Source of the DNA: Paracoccus alcaliphilus
GTDB lineage: Bacteria > Pseudomonadota > Alphaproteobacteria > Rhodobacterales > Rhodobacteraceae
DNA length: 64,000 nucleotides
Assembly (NCBI RefSeq): GCF_028553725.1
Contig: NZ_CP067125.1
Coordinates: 124,001 to 188,000, forward strand
Direction of reading: 5' to 3'
Shown: piece by piece, positions 49,736 to 59,802 of the stretch
How the letters are laid out: every line of letters starts with the position of its first letter
Numbering within the stretch: the stretch's first letter is position 1
Position numbers and translations under genes: made by a program
The notes under the pieces: generated by a model
What the model saw: only the letters and a program-made list of their open reading frames with translations
The model's database searches: none
What the model was told of the DNA's origin: nothing

Positions 49736-50610
49736 CCCTGCTCTCGGTCGAAAACCTGCGCGTCAGCTTCCCCACCCGGCAGGGCCTGTTCGAGGCCGTT
49801 CGCGGCGTCAGCTTCGATCTGGGCCGCGAAAGGCTGGGCGTCGTCGGCGAATCCGGCTCGGGAAAATCCATGACCGGCCGCGCCATCCTCGGCCTCGTCC
49901 GCCCGCCCGGTCAGGTCAGCGCCGACCGGATGCAGCTTGACGGCCAGTCGATTCTGAACCTGTCCGAACGCCGGATGCGCAGGATCCGCGGCAGCCGGAT
50001 CAGCATGGTCATGCAGGACCCGAAATTCAGCCTCAATCCGGTGATGACCGTGGGCGACCAGATCATCGAGGCCTATCGCCTCCATGCCGGGGGCGCCAGG
50101 ACCCAGGCCCGCCGCAAGGCGCTGGAAATGCTGCAGGCGGTCCAGATCCGCGACCCCGAACGGGTCATGGAAGCCTGGCCGCACGAGGTCTCGGGCGGCA
50201 TGGGCCAGCGCATCATGATCGCGATGATGCTGGCCCCCGACCCCGAGATCCTGATCGCCGACGAACCCACCTCGGCACTGGACGTCTCGGTCCGCACCGA
50301 GGTCCTGAACATCATGGACCGCCTCGTGCGCGATCGCGGCATGGGGCTGATCTTTATCAGCCACGACCTGAACCTCGTGGCGCAATTCTGCGACCGGGTG
50401 CTGATCATGTATGCGGGCCGGGTCGTGGAAACGCTGGCCGCGCGCGACCTGCATCAGGCCCGCCATCCCTATACGCAGGGGCTGCTGAACAGCCTGCCGC
50501 GCCTCGATGCCCCGGTCGCCCGCCTGCCGGTGCTGCAACGTCAGCCGGACTGGCGCGACGCCGACACGATCACCCGGAACCCCACGCCCGAACCGCCGGT
50601 GAACCCATGA
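49732..50610 (+). CDS. ABC ATPase, DppD-like
   Basis: A protein of 292 residues. Walker A GESGSGKSMTGRA, signature VSGGMGQRIMIAMML and Walker [13 protein letters not shown], with a C-terminal RHPYTQGLLNSLP motif typical of the dipeptide/oligopeptide (OppD/DppD) ATPases. It works with the second ATPase as a heterodimer. Confidence 0.93.
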   Translation: MTLLSVENLRVSFPTRQGLFEAVRGVSFDLGRERLGVVGESGSGKSMTGRAILGLVRPPGQVSADRMQLDGQSILNLSERRMRRIRGSRISMVMQDPKFSLNPVMTVGDQIIEAYRLHAGGARTQARRKALEMLQAVQIRDPERVMEAWPHEVSGGMGQRIMIAMMLAPDPEILIADEPTSALDVSVRTEVLNIMDRLVRDRGMGLIFISHDLNLVAQFCDRVLIMYAGRVVETLAARDLHQARHPYTQGLLNSLPRLDAPVARLPVLQRQPDWRDADTITRNPTPEPPVNP

Positions 50611-50649
50611 AAATGCCTCATCTTTGGTGTTCAAATATCCCACGGGGGC

Positions 50650-50670
50650 GCGGGGGTGTGAAACCCCCGC
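50650..50670 (+). promoter_or_regulatory. hairpin between the two ABC ATPase genes
   Basis: A perfect 8-bp stem, GCGGGGGT / ACCCCCGC with a 5-nt loop, ends 16 bp before the second ATPase start in the only sizeable gap of the transporter operon. It could lower translation of that gene or be a genus-specific intergenic element. Confidence 0.45.
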
Positions 50671-50686
50671 GGCCAGGGTGCCGCCC

Positions 50687-51439
<753 letters not shown>

Positions 51440-51512
51440 TCGCCCCGGCCATTTGCAACTTCGGGCAATTTTCGCATGATGTCGGGCCAGCACAGCAAGA
51501 GGGAAAAGCATC

Positions 51513-51959
51513 ATGGCGCTGAAAGTCTATCTGTCCGGCGAGATTCACACCGATTGGCGCGACCAGATCATCAACGGCGCAAGGGATCTGGACATCAGCT
51601 TCGACAGCCCGGTGACCGATCACGACGCCAGCGACGATTGCGGCGTCGCGATTCTGGGGCGCGAGGACAGCAAGTTCTGGCATGACCGCAAGGGCGCGCA
51701 GATCAACGCCATCCGCACCCGGCGCGGCATCGAACAGGCCGATGTCGTCGTGGTCCGCTTTGGCGAGAAATACCGCCAATGGAATGCCGCCTTTGACGCC
51801 GGTGTCGCCTCGGCTTTGGGTAAATCGCTGATCGTGCTGCACGGTCCCGAACATCAGCACGCGCTGAAAGAGGTCGATGCCGCCGCCCTTGCCGTCGCGG
51901 AACATCCCGAACAGGTCGTCCAGATCCTGCGCTATGTCCTGACCGGCGCGCTGCCGTGA
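51513..51959 (+). CDS. ytoQ: YtoQ-family protein
   Basis: A protein of 148 residues of the YtoQ family (nucleoside 2-deoxyribosyltransferase-like fold), starting MALKVYLSGEIHTDWRDQII. The segments SFDSPVTDHDASDDCG, FWHDRKGAQINAIRTRRGI and VVVRFGEKYRQWNAAFDAGVA are characteristic. The activity is unknown. It stands alone, with a good GGGAAAAG ribosome-binding site. Confidence 0.85.
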   Translation: MALKVYLSGEIHTDWRDQIINGARDLDISFDSPVTDHDASDDCGVAILGREDSKFWHDRKGAQINAIRTRRGIEQADVVVVRFGEKYRQWNAAFDAGVASALGKSLIVLHGPEHQHALKEVDAAALAVAEHPEQVVQILRYVLTGALP

Positions 51960-51971
51960 CGGTCTCTGACG

Positions 51972-52571
51972 TCAGCCCGCCGCCCGCAGGGGCGCGGTGC
52001 CGGTTTGGGGAAGATGGGCGGCGAATTGCCCCACCGCCCGGTCAAGGCGCAGCGACACCGCATCCGAGGCCAGCCGGTCGCCCTGAAAATCCGTGGACGA
52101 GGCATAAAGCCCGGTCGCCAGCGTATGCGCCTCGAAAAAGCCGAAGACCGGGCGCAACTGGTGTTCGATGACCAGTGCGTGACGATCCCCGCCGCCCGTC
52201 GCCGCCAGCAGCACCGGCTTGCCCGCCAGCGCTGCCGGGTCGATCAGGTCGAGGAAATGCTTGAACAGGCCGGTATAGCTGCCCTTGTAGACCGGGCTGG
52301 CCACGATCAGCGCATCCGCCGCCAGAAAGGCGTCCAGATGCGGGTTGTGCGGCCCTTGCTGCGACTGGCGCAGTGTGCCGAAATCGGGGCCGAGGTCGGA
52401 AATGTCGAAGACATGCCCGCTGCCGCCAAAGCGGGCGATGGCCCGTGTCGTGGCTTCCTGCACGAGGATGCGGGTTTTGGAGGGTTGGCTCCAGGAGCCG
52501 GAAAAGGCGACGAAACGTGGTCCGGGCACGGGGATCTCCGAAAAAGACGACTTGATTGCTGGTGAATTCAT
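51972..52571 (-). CDS. NADPH-dependent FMN reductase, MsuE/SsuE type
   Basis: A protein of 199 residues with the flavodoxin-like pattern VAFSGSWSQPSKTRILVQ (phosphate loop), ALIVASPVYKGSYTGLFKHFLDLID and PVLLAATGGGDRHALVIEHQLRPVFGFF, typical of MsuE/SsuE FMN reductases that supply FMNH2 to two-component monooxygenases. Start 52571 begins the domain; the longer reading adds unrelated residues. No monooxygenase or sulfonate gene is next to it. Confidence 0.88.
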   Translation of the reverse strand: MNSPAIKSSFSEIPVPGPRFVAFSGSWSQPSKTRILVQEATTRAIARFGGSGHVFDISDLGPDFGTLRQSQQGPHNPHLDAFLAADALIVASPVYKGSYTGLFKHFLDLIDPAALAGKPVLLAATGGGDRHALVIEHQLRPVFGFFEAHTLATGLYASSTDFQGDRLASDAVSLRLDRAVGQFAAHLPQTGTAPLRAAG

Positions 52572-52889
52572 AAAGCCCGCCGCCGCGACCCGCCATTCCA
52601 AACTCACCCCGACCGGCAGGCTGAAATCACCGCCCGACCCATCGGACAGAGAATTCGGTTCCCCGCCGCGCAAGGATCTCCGCGCGACGTTCATCGGCAA
52701 GTGCTGGAAAGGGCGGGATAATTATGCGTCTGTGATCGATCCGATCCGCCGCCGCGACGTCGCGAACCTGTCTGATCGGTGAAATTATTTCGCGATTTGT
52801 GACCTTGCGCACATCGTCCGCAGCTCAGCGGCGATAAATTCAATCCTGCGAGCCACGGGAAATGGCTCTTGCTCAAGGGGAGAATGTCC
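52572..52889. other. non-coding gap with one CRP-like site
   Basis: A 318-bp gap. The only motif I can support is TGTGA-N6-GCACA at 52798-52813, which matches 9 of 10 positions of the CRP consensus TGTGA-N6-TCACA. Nothing else was recognised. Confidence 0.4.
52798..52813. promoter_or_regulatory. CRP-like binding site
   Basis: TGTGACCTTGCGCACA lies 77 bp before the small ORF at 52890 and about 300 bp beyond the crp-like gene's 3' end. The CRP-like protein encoded nearby has the R-E-x-V-x-R recognition helix that reads this type of site. Confidence 0.5.
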
Positions 52890-53060
52890 ATGCTGCACCA
52901 GAAAGCGGAGACACAGTTCCGGCCCTTGCTGTCGGCCGAGGACCTGACGCTGATCCTGTCGGCGCTCAGCGCCTATATGCACAACACGCGCTATCGCCCG
53001 GTCTATGAGCGGCTGCACTATCAGGCGAGCCGTCTGGGTCTGGCGCCGGATACGGCGTGA
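52890..53060 (+). CDS. small hypothetical protein
   Basis: A 56-residue protein (MLHQKAETQFRPLLSAEDLTLILSALSAYMHNTRYRPVYERL), predicted helical and soluble. A good GGGGAG sits 7 nt before the ATG at 52890. The coding pattern (third-position GC) is convincing. A possible CRP site lies upstream. The family is not known to me. Confidence 0.55.
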   Translation: MLHQKAETQFRPLLSAEDLTLILSALSAYMHNTRYRPVYERLHYQASRLGLAPDTA

Positions 53061-53109
53061 GGGGCTGGTCGGCGACGACGGCCGATGCGGTGATTAACGA
53101 GTATGTCCT

Positions 53110-53853
53110 TTATCGGACGGCGGCGGCGGGGAGATGATGCGGATGTCCGGAATCCGCCTGATCCTCGTCGCTGCCGAACGGCGTCATCAGCGCCTCGGGG
53201 TCGCTGATCTGAAGGCCCCGGCCGCTGCCGGTAATGATCTTCTGCCGTCTCAGCGTCGAGAATGCGCGGCTCACGGCCTCTCGGTTCGCGCCGATATGGG
53301 CGGCGATTTCGGCATGCGTCGGCAGTTCAGGCAACAGGGCGCCGGGTTGCAGACGGCTGGCTTCCGCCGCGAAGCGCAGGATGAAGGCCTTGACCCGGTC
53401 GATGACCGAATAGGTCGTCAGCTGGCAGTTCCGCTCGGTCAGGTCGCGGACCTTTCGGGCCAGATCGATCAGGACGGCGCGGCGGAAAGCCGGGCTGCTG
53501 TCCATCAGCTCCCGAAAAATACCGCCGGGCATGATGGCCAGACTGGCGGGCGTGCGGGCATAGACCGACAGCGACCGCCGCACACCGTCGATGGCCATCA
53601 ATTCGCCGAAATAGCCGGTTTCGGGGATGGCGGAAAAGATGATTTCGCGGCCATCCGCCGTCCAGTGCACCGCGAAGATCTGGCCGGTGCTGAGAAAGAA
53701 CACGTCGCCGCTGTCCTCATCTGGCCCCATGACGATCTCGCCCGCGCCATAGCTGCGCCAGCGCAGCGCCGCCGCCGCGTGCTGTTTCGCATCGGGTTCA
53801 AGCCGGGCCAGCAGCGTGAAGCGGTCGATATCGCGCATGTCGGGCGGCGTCAT
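53110..53853 (-). CDS. Crp/Fnr-family regulator with CRP-type residues
   Basis: A protein of 247 residues. The cyclic-nucleotide-binding domain has the phosphate cassette [18 protein letters not shown], which keeps the Gly-Glu and Arg-Ser used by CRP to hold cAMP. The C-terminal HTH recognition helix [16 protein letters not shown] carries the R-E-x-V-x-R pattern of CRP. No Cys cluster of FNR type is seen. Start 53853 overlaps the cyclase stop (ATGA). Being in one operon with a class III nucleotide cyclase suggests it responds to that cyclase's product. Confidence 0.88.
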
Positions 53854-56800
53854 CCGTCGATCCCGGACTGGGCGTCCCTTGCCCGTTTCAGCCACAGCGC
53901 CATGCCCATCTTGTCCGCCAGTTCGACGGCGCGTCGGGCGCAGTCGCGGGCGGCTGGCGATTGCCCTTCGGCTGCCAGCAGGCGGGCCTCGGCAATCAGG
54001 GCCAGAGGCTGGAACTGCGCCTCATGCGTCCAACCCAGCCGGGTCTTGAGCTGATGCAGATGCCGGGTCGCCTCTGGGTGGCGACCGGCGGTGACGAGTT
54101 CCTCGACGATCATCGCCTGAAACAGGGATTGCCATGCGATGAATTCGGTATCGCACCAGTGCCGGAAGCCCGCGATCATCTGCTCCAGCCCCTCGGCATG
54201 GGTCGCGGGGTTTTGCGTCATCGCCCAGCCCTGCGTAAAGATCGCCATCGCCTCGAATTCGGGAAAGCGGTGGGTCCGGGCCAGTTCCAGCCCCCGTGTC
54301 GCGTGATGGGCGGCGGCGTCGGGATCGCCGCAGAACATCTCGGTCAGGAAGCGCGCCAGTTTGCCAAAGCCCTTGGCATGAGCGATGCCCAGCCGTTCGC
54401 TGAGATCCTCGGCGCGGGTGGCAAAACTGCGGGCAACGTCCGATTCGCCCGCAATAGCCGCGGCCAGCGCCGAATAGAACAGGCTGAACACCCCGAAATC
54501 CTTGAGGTATTTCGGAAACAGCGCGGCGTGGTCATCGGCGCGGTAAAGCGCGATGGCATGGCCCATCTGCACCCTGGCCGTGGCGATATCGCCCTTGTGC
54601 CACGCCACCAGCCCCGCCAGCGTGTGACCGCTGAGCAGGGCCTCTTCGCCGCCGTCCGGTATCGACAGGATGTCGCGGCTGATCCGGCCTGCGTCGTCCA
54701 GCCGGGCGCAGGCCCAGTCATGCAGCCCGGAATTATACAGCACATGGGTCCGTCCGTGGGTGATCCCCAACTCCTCCATCAGCTTCATCGAGCGGTGCTG
54801 GGCGGTGCCGAAGGCCAGATTGCCCGGCCCGCCAAGGATCATGTGCAGCGGTCCTTCCACGCTGCGCAGCAGCAGTTCCTGATGCAGCCTGTCGGTGCCG
54901 GCTGGAAGGCGTTCAAGCAAATCGAAGGCCCTCGCCAGATGATCGCGGGCTTCGCGCAGGGCGCCGACACGAACCGCCGCGACGCTGGCATTGACCAGTT
55001 GGGCGATGGCGTCGGCATTGCGTTCGGCCTGCCCGTAATGCAGGGCCAGCAGATGCGACGGCGCATCCGGCCAGGTTTTCCGCATCAGATCGGCCAGTTC
55101 GCCATGCAGCCGGCGGCGCAATTGCTGGCTGAGATTGCCATAGATCGCCTCGCGCACCAGATCATGCGCGAAATCCATGCCGCCGCCGGTCGGGCGCCGG
55201 GCGGCAAGGTTTTCCTGCGCCAGCCTCTGGATATGGCTGTCCATCTGCGCCGGGCTGTCGCCCATCAGGGCCGCGACCAGTTCGGGATCGAAGCTTGATC
55301 CCATGACGGCGGCCGCCTGCGCAAAGCGCCGGGTGGTGAGCGGCAGATTGATCAGGCTTTGCTCGCACAGGTCCAGAAGGTCCATCGGCAGCTTTTGCTG
55401 GCCCGGATCGGGATTGTCCTGCTTGCGCACGAAATCGGCAAAGGTGGACAGGAACAGCGGCACCCCTTTCGATTTGTCCCTGACCCATTCGACGATGCCC
55501 GCATCCTTTTGCCTGTCCGCCAGACAACTGAGGATCAGCTGCACCGCGCTTGCCTCGCCAAGCGGTCTCAGCCGCAGAACCTGATCGGCTGGCAGAAGGG
55601 GGGTCGCGATTTCCCCGGCAAGGCGCTGGGTGAAGATCAGCAGGATCGGCTGATCCGGCAGGGCCGCGTGCAGATCGGCCAGCAGGTCCCGAGAGCTGTG
55701 GTCCAGCCAATGCGCGTCCTCGATCACCACGATCAGCGCCGGTTGCGATGCGCGCGCCTGAATGATCCGCCGGATAATCAACTGCGACAGCCAGCCGCGC
55801 AGGATGATCGGATCGTCACTCAGCGCCGCCTGCGGGTCGGGATGGGCGTCCAGCAGCAGCAGCAGATCCGAAATCTGCGTGCCGGTCAGGCCCCAGTCCT
55901 GACCGAACAGCCGTTCCAGCCGCGCGGCGCGGGTCTCGCTGCGATCTGCGGGTGTCACCCCGGCCTGCCGTTGCAGGTAATCCTTGATCGGGTGGTAATC
56001 GCTGCCCGCGCCGTCGCGGCTGCATCTGATGATCATGCGGGCGCAGCCTGTCGCCTGCGTTCCGTGAAGAAACTCCTGCACCAGCCGGGATTTCCCCATC
56101 CCCGCCTCGCCCGCGACGGCAATCGAGCGGCCGTGACCGGCGATGGTGCCCGACAGGTCGGTTTCCAGACGCGACAGTTCGGCCTCGCGCCCGATCAGGG
56201 GAACATCCGTCAGATGCGCGGGAACAAGGCGCGGCAGGTCCTCATGCGGCTGGGGACGCGCCGCCGCGACCAGCCACAGCTGCGTTTGCCCCGAAAACCC
56301 CTTGAGCGGTCGCCCGGTCACCTCGGTAAAGGTGAACCGGGCCTCGGCACCGTCTTTGGTATCGTGACAGACGAGGATCTCACCGGGATGCGCGGCGGCT
56401 TGCAGCCGGGCGGCCAGATTGATGCAGTTACCGATCATCCGCTTGCCCGCCGCCTGCCCATCCTGACTGAACAGCGCCAGACCCGAGGCGATCCCGATCC
56501 GGACATCGTTGCTGAAAGGCGCATCCGGCGCCTTCATCGCGGCGACGATTTCCTGTGCTGCGGCCACCGCCGCCTCGGCCCGCGACATTCTGGCGGGCGG
56601 AGAGTGGAACAGGCACATCACCCCGTCCCCCATATATTGCGCGACTTCCCCGCCGTAATTGCGCACCTGCCGATCCACCAGCGCATGAAAGCCCTGCAAG
56701 GCCAGGTCATAGGCCTCGGGGCCCAGGGTCGCCACCTGCCCGACCGAGTTCTCGAGATCGACGAACAGGGCCGAGACGGGGCGATATTCCGACCATGCCT

Positions 56801-56861
56801 CGGTCATGCCGCCTGCTGTCTTCCGGGTCTTTGCAATCGGTGGGATCGGTTCAGTGAACAT
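53850..56861 (-). CDS. class III nucleotide cyclase fused to ATPase and TPR-like region
   Basis: A protein of 1003 residues. The N-terminal cyclase domain (about 25-185) has the first metal Asp in [13 protein letters not shown], the second in [12 protein letters not shown] and the transition-state Asn/Arg in [15 protein letters not shown]. Next comes a STAND/AAA-type ATPase (about 225-560: Walker [14 protein letters not shown], Walker [13 protein letters not shown]). The rest is an all-helical TPR-like region. This cyclase-ATPase-TPR layout is a known signalling family with poorly defined input. Start 56861 has AAGGA at 7 nt and lies 11 bp inside the preceding gene's 3' end. It probably makes cAMP for the overlapping CRP-like gene. 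Confidence 0.88.
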
Positions 56862-58245
56862 GCAGGCGTCCTTGCGTAAACGCCTCGTTGCCCACGGCCT
56901 CGGCATGGACCGACAGCGCATTCATCAGCGCCAGATCGTAATCCAGCCCCTTGCCGCCGATATTCGCCGACATCGCCTCGGTGCCGGGGCGGTTCTGGAA
57001 CCAGCGCGCCCAGTCGGGCGATCCCGGATCATACAACAGGAAAGGCTGGCCGTCGCGGGGCAGGACGCGATTGGGCGAGGGGTAGAGGTTGGCCGTGAAC
57101 GGGTATTCGGCGGCGCCGTGGCAGCTTTGGCAGGACGAGGCGGGCAGGCTGTTGTCGCCGGTATAGCGTGTGCCGGAAACCGTGATGACATTGTGCCGGG
57201 TGGCGACATCCATCGGCCCGGCCAGACGCCCTTCCCAGCCCAGAGTGTCGCGCGCAAAGGCAGGTGCCGCGGGGTTTATCCAGCTTTGTTGCAGGGTCTC
57301 GGTCCCGGTCAGTTCGAGGAAGTTGCGGGCTTGGTCGGGGTCGTTGCCCCATTGCAATCCGACCGGCACGAACCGATCCCACGGTGTGTCGCCTTCGGCC
57401 CCGGCGTCATGGACATAGATGGCAAAGACCCACCCCGTTTCCGGCGCCGCCACGGGGTCCTTGACCCTGACGGCGATCTGGAACGGCCGGGCCGGGATCA
57501 CCTGCGGCACCAGATTGCGTTTGCCGCTGGCCTGATCCTCGGTCGTCGGGCGAAACACCTGCCAAAACCCGCTGTTTGCCACCACGTTCCAGTTGTCTTC
57601 GTTATTGGTGACGGCCTCGACCTTGACCACGATCGAGCCGGTGGGAAATTCGGTTTCGCTCAGATCGGGCAGATAGATATTCGACCACAGCCTGCCCAGC
57701 ATCCCGGCAGCCACATGGTTGTAATAGATCACCGCGTGGTTCTGCACCGGCACCGTTGGCTGGTAAGGTTCGGAAAATGTTTCCGGCGGCACGATCTGAC
57801 CGGAATAGGTGTTCATCAGTGCCTCTCTCCCCGAGGTCGGGTCGATCCCGTCGGGGCCTTTGGTGCCGTCACCGCTCCAGACCAGATCATACCAGCCTGC
57901 CGCAACCGGGTCCCATTCTGCGGGTTGGTCGACCAGCGGGCGCAGCGTCTGTGCCAGATGGTCCAGCAACCGGTCGGCATAAGCGGCGGCGGTATCAAGT
58001 TGCAGCGGCGTTCTGTCGCGCGCGGGCGACCAGCTGTTGGCGGCCAGAAGGATGTCGTTCGAGGCGGGCGTGGGATAGCCCAGATTAGCCGCCAGAAACC
58101 GCCCGTCCCATTCGTCGGCCGTGGGATAAAGCCCGTTATTCGATGCCAGAGGATCCTGCGCCAGCGCCGCCCCGGCAGCGGTCGCCAGCGTTCCCGCAAC
58201 GCCCCAGACCCGCATGAATGAGACGCCCCGATATCGGAAAACCAT
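56851..58245 (-). CDS. secreted cytochrome c-like protein (CQSCH)
   Basis: A protein of 464 residues with an N-terminal signal ([30 protein letters not shown]). The large mature part has no domain that I can name, but it carries one haem-c motif, CQSCH, around residue 385 in [15 protein letters not shown], so it is probably a periplasmic monohaem cytochrome. Start 58245 has a GGTGGGG; longer and shorter alternatives lack one. It overlaps the cyclase start by 11 bp, so it is probably first in a cytochrome-cyclase-CRP operon. Confidence 0.7.
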
Positions 58246-58513
58246 ATCCCCACCCCTTATTGGCATCCTGTGTGATGCGCCCTGCATCGTCGCGGTGGCA
58301 GCCTTTTGGGTCACGCCTGGAAGGCTGGCTGGAATGCAAAAGCCGGTCCAAAGATACGTCAACACAACCTGCAAGTGAACAGGTTATTTCGCCTGTCATG
58401 TCGTGGCGGTTTCGCGCCGCCCTGACGGGTCGAAACACATTCAACGATTTCCGGCTTTCGGTCCGTCGCGATCCGGGCGATGCTGCGCCTGCCCCCAAGA
58501 CAGGAACACGCCT

Positions 58514-58957
58514 ATGCAACTGCCCATCCTTCCCGTCATCATGGTTGTCCTTGCAGGTGCCTGCATCTCGCTTCAGGCGCCCATCAATGCCGCGCTTGGG
58601 CGGGCGGTTCAAAGCCCGCTGGTGGCGGCGGCGATTTCCTTCGGCGTGGGCTTCGTCCTGTTGACGGCTGCGGCGCTGGCGGTCGGAGAGGGGCGTGGCT
58701 TTGCCACCGCCGTACGGCAGGAATGGCACCTGTGGCTGGGTGGCCTGCTGGGCGCGTTCTATGTCTGGACGATTGTCTGGACATTGCCGCGCATGGGGGT
58801 GCTGACCGCGATCTGCGCCCTTGCGCTGGGACAGATGGTCGCCGCGCTGATCCTTGACCGGCTGGGCGCGTTCGGCCTGCCGGTGCGCGAGATCTCGTTG
58901 CCGCGCATTCTTGCCGCGCTCATGGTCGGCGGCGGGATCGTGCTGTCGCGTTTCTGA
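58514..58957 (+). CDS. small DMT-type membrane protein (DUF606/YdcZ family)
   Basis: A protein of 147 residues with five hydrophobic segments and the family hallmark ISLQAPINAALGRAVQSPLVAAAISFGVGF near the N-terminus. Members form half-transporters or pair as homodimers; substrates are unknown. Start 58514 is preceded by AGGA. The 268-bp gap before it (58246-58513) holds the divergent promoters and shows nothing else. Confidence 0.82.
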   Translation: MQLPILPVIMVVLAGACISLQAPINAALGRAVQSPLVAAAISFGVGFVLLTAAALAVGEGRGFATAVRQEWHLWLGGLLGAFYVWTIVWTLPRMGVLTAICALALGQMVAALILDRLGAFGLPVREISLPRILAALMVGGGIVLSRF

Positions 58958-58973
58958 CCCCCGCCGGATGACC

Positions 58974-59498
58974 TCAGCGCCTGCCGCGCTCGATGGGGGG
59001 CGGCGGGACGCGCTGCGTCACCAGATGGCTTTTGCGCTTTTCGTAAAAGGCGTTCCCGCCCGCCACGAGGACGTAATGCATGTTGTCATAGGGGAACGTA
59101 TATCCATTGGTATGGAAGAACATGGCATTTTCGACCCGTGGCTGCCGTTCGCCGCGAAGAACCGCGATCGCGGCCTCTCGCACATCCGGCAGCGCTTTTG
59201 AGTTCATCGGGCGGGTCAGGACACCGGGCGCGAATTGCCCTTTCTGTCCCACGACGCCGCAGACCGTATCGGGATACTGATCGGATTCGACGCGGTTCAT
59301 CACGACGCTGCCGACCGCGATCATTCCCGCGCGGCTGGAGCGGTTGGCCTCGAAGAAGATCGCCCGCTCCATGCAGTTGAGATCGCTTTGATTATAGGGG
59401 CGCGGGCCGTCCGACTGGCCGCCCGAACACCCCGCCAGCGCAAGAAGCGTGACGGCGGCAGCCGCGACAAATCGCGACTTCGGTGATTGGATTGTCAT
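58974..59498 (-). CDS. cell-wall hydrolase lipoprotein (SleB-type)
   Basis: A protein of 174 residues with a lipobox (LLALAGCSGG), so anchored in the membrane. The mature part follows the Hydrolase_2/SleB pattern: NCMERAIFFEANRSSRAGMIAVGSVVMNRV, then DTVCGVVGQKGQFAPGVLT, with the catalytic Glu in FFEANR. This domain cleaves peptidoglycan. Start 59498 begins the signal; the longer reading adds charged residues. Confidence 0.85.
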   Translation of the reverse strand: MTIQSPKSRFVAAAAVTLLALAGCSGGQSDGPRPYNQSDLNCMERAIFFEANRSSRAGMIAVGSVVMNRVESDQYPDTVCGVVGQKGQFAPGVLTRPMNSKALPDVREAAIAVLRGERQPRVENAMFFHTNGYTFPYDNMHYVLVAGGNAFYEKRKSHLVTQRVPPPPIERGRR

Positions 59499-59612
59499 AG
59501 GTTTGCTTTGTTTTACTGTCCCAAGTCGCATTTTTGCCGCGCTTGCAAGGCCGTTTCAACCTTAAAGCGGGCAAGGCCCGGGTTTCGGCAGACAAGCGCC
59601 CATGACGCCAAG

Positions 59613-59795
59613 CGGCGGATCAACAAGGGGCCGGTGCTGACGGTCGAGCCGTTCCTGTCCATGGGTGGGCAATGGGCGGAGGAAGGGGATGACGGCTGGG
59701 CGCTGTATAGCGAGCCATCGGCGCCGGTCGTGCAGTATGAGCACACGGTCGTTGCGACGGATCGCGGGGCCGTCGTCGTCACCTTGCCCGGCTGA
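59613..59795 (+). pseudogene. methionine aminopeptidase 3' remnant
   Basis: About 60 codons encode GPVLTVEPFLSMGG ... DGWALYSEPSAPVVQYEHTVVATDRG, which matches the C-terminal part of methionine aminopeptidases, including the metal-ligand Glu of the TVEP and QYEHT segments. The upstream two-thirds of the enzyme is missing: preceding codons in this frame do not match the family and overlap the promoter of the hydrolase gene. It is a decayed or truncated copy, not a functional gene. Confidence 0.75.
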
Positions 59796-59802
59796 CCGGC
59801 GG

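Noticed and set aside
52785..52800. ATTATTTCGCGATTTGT as another parS-like site
   Set aside because: Only the TTTCGC half matches; the other arm does not.
59487..59612. N-terminal part of the frame containing the methionine aminopeptidase fragment
   Set aside because: These codons do not match the family and overlap the promoter of the hydrolase gene; only the 59613-59795 part is a remnant.
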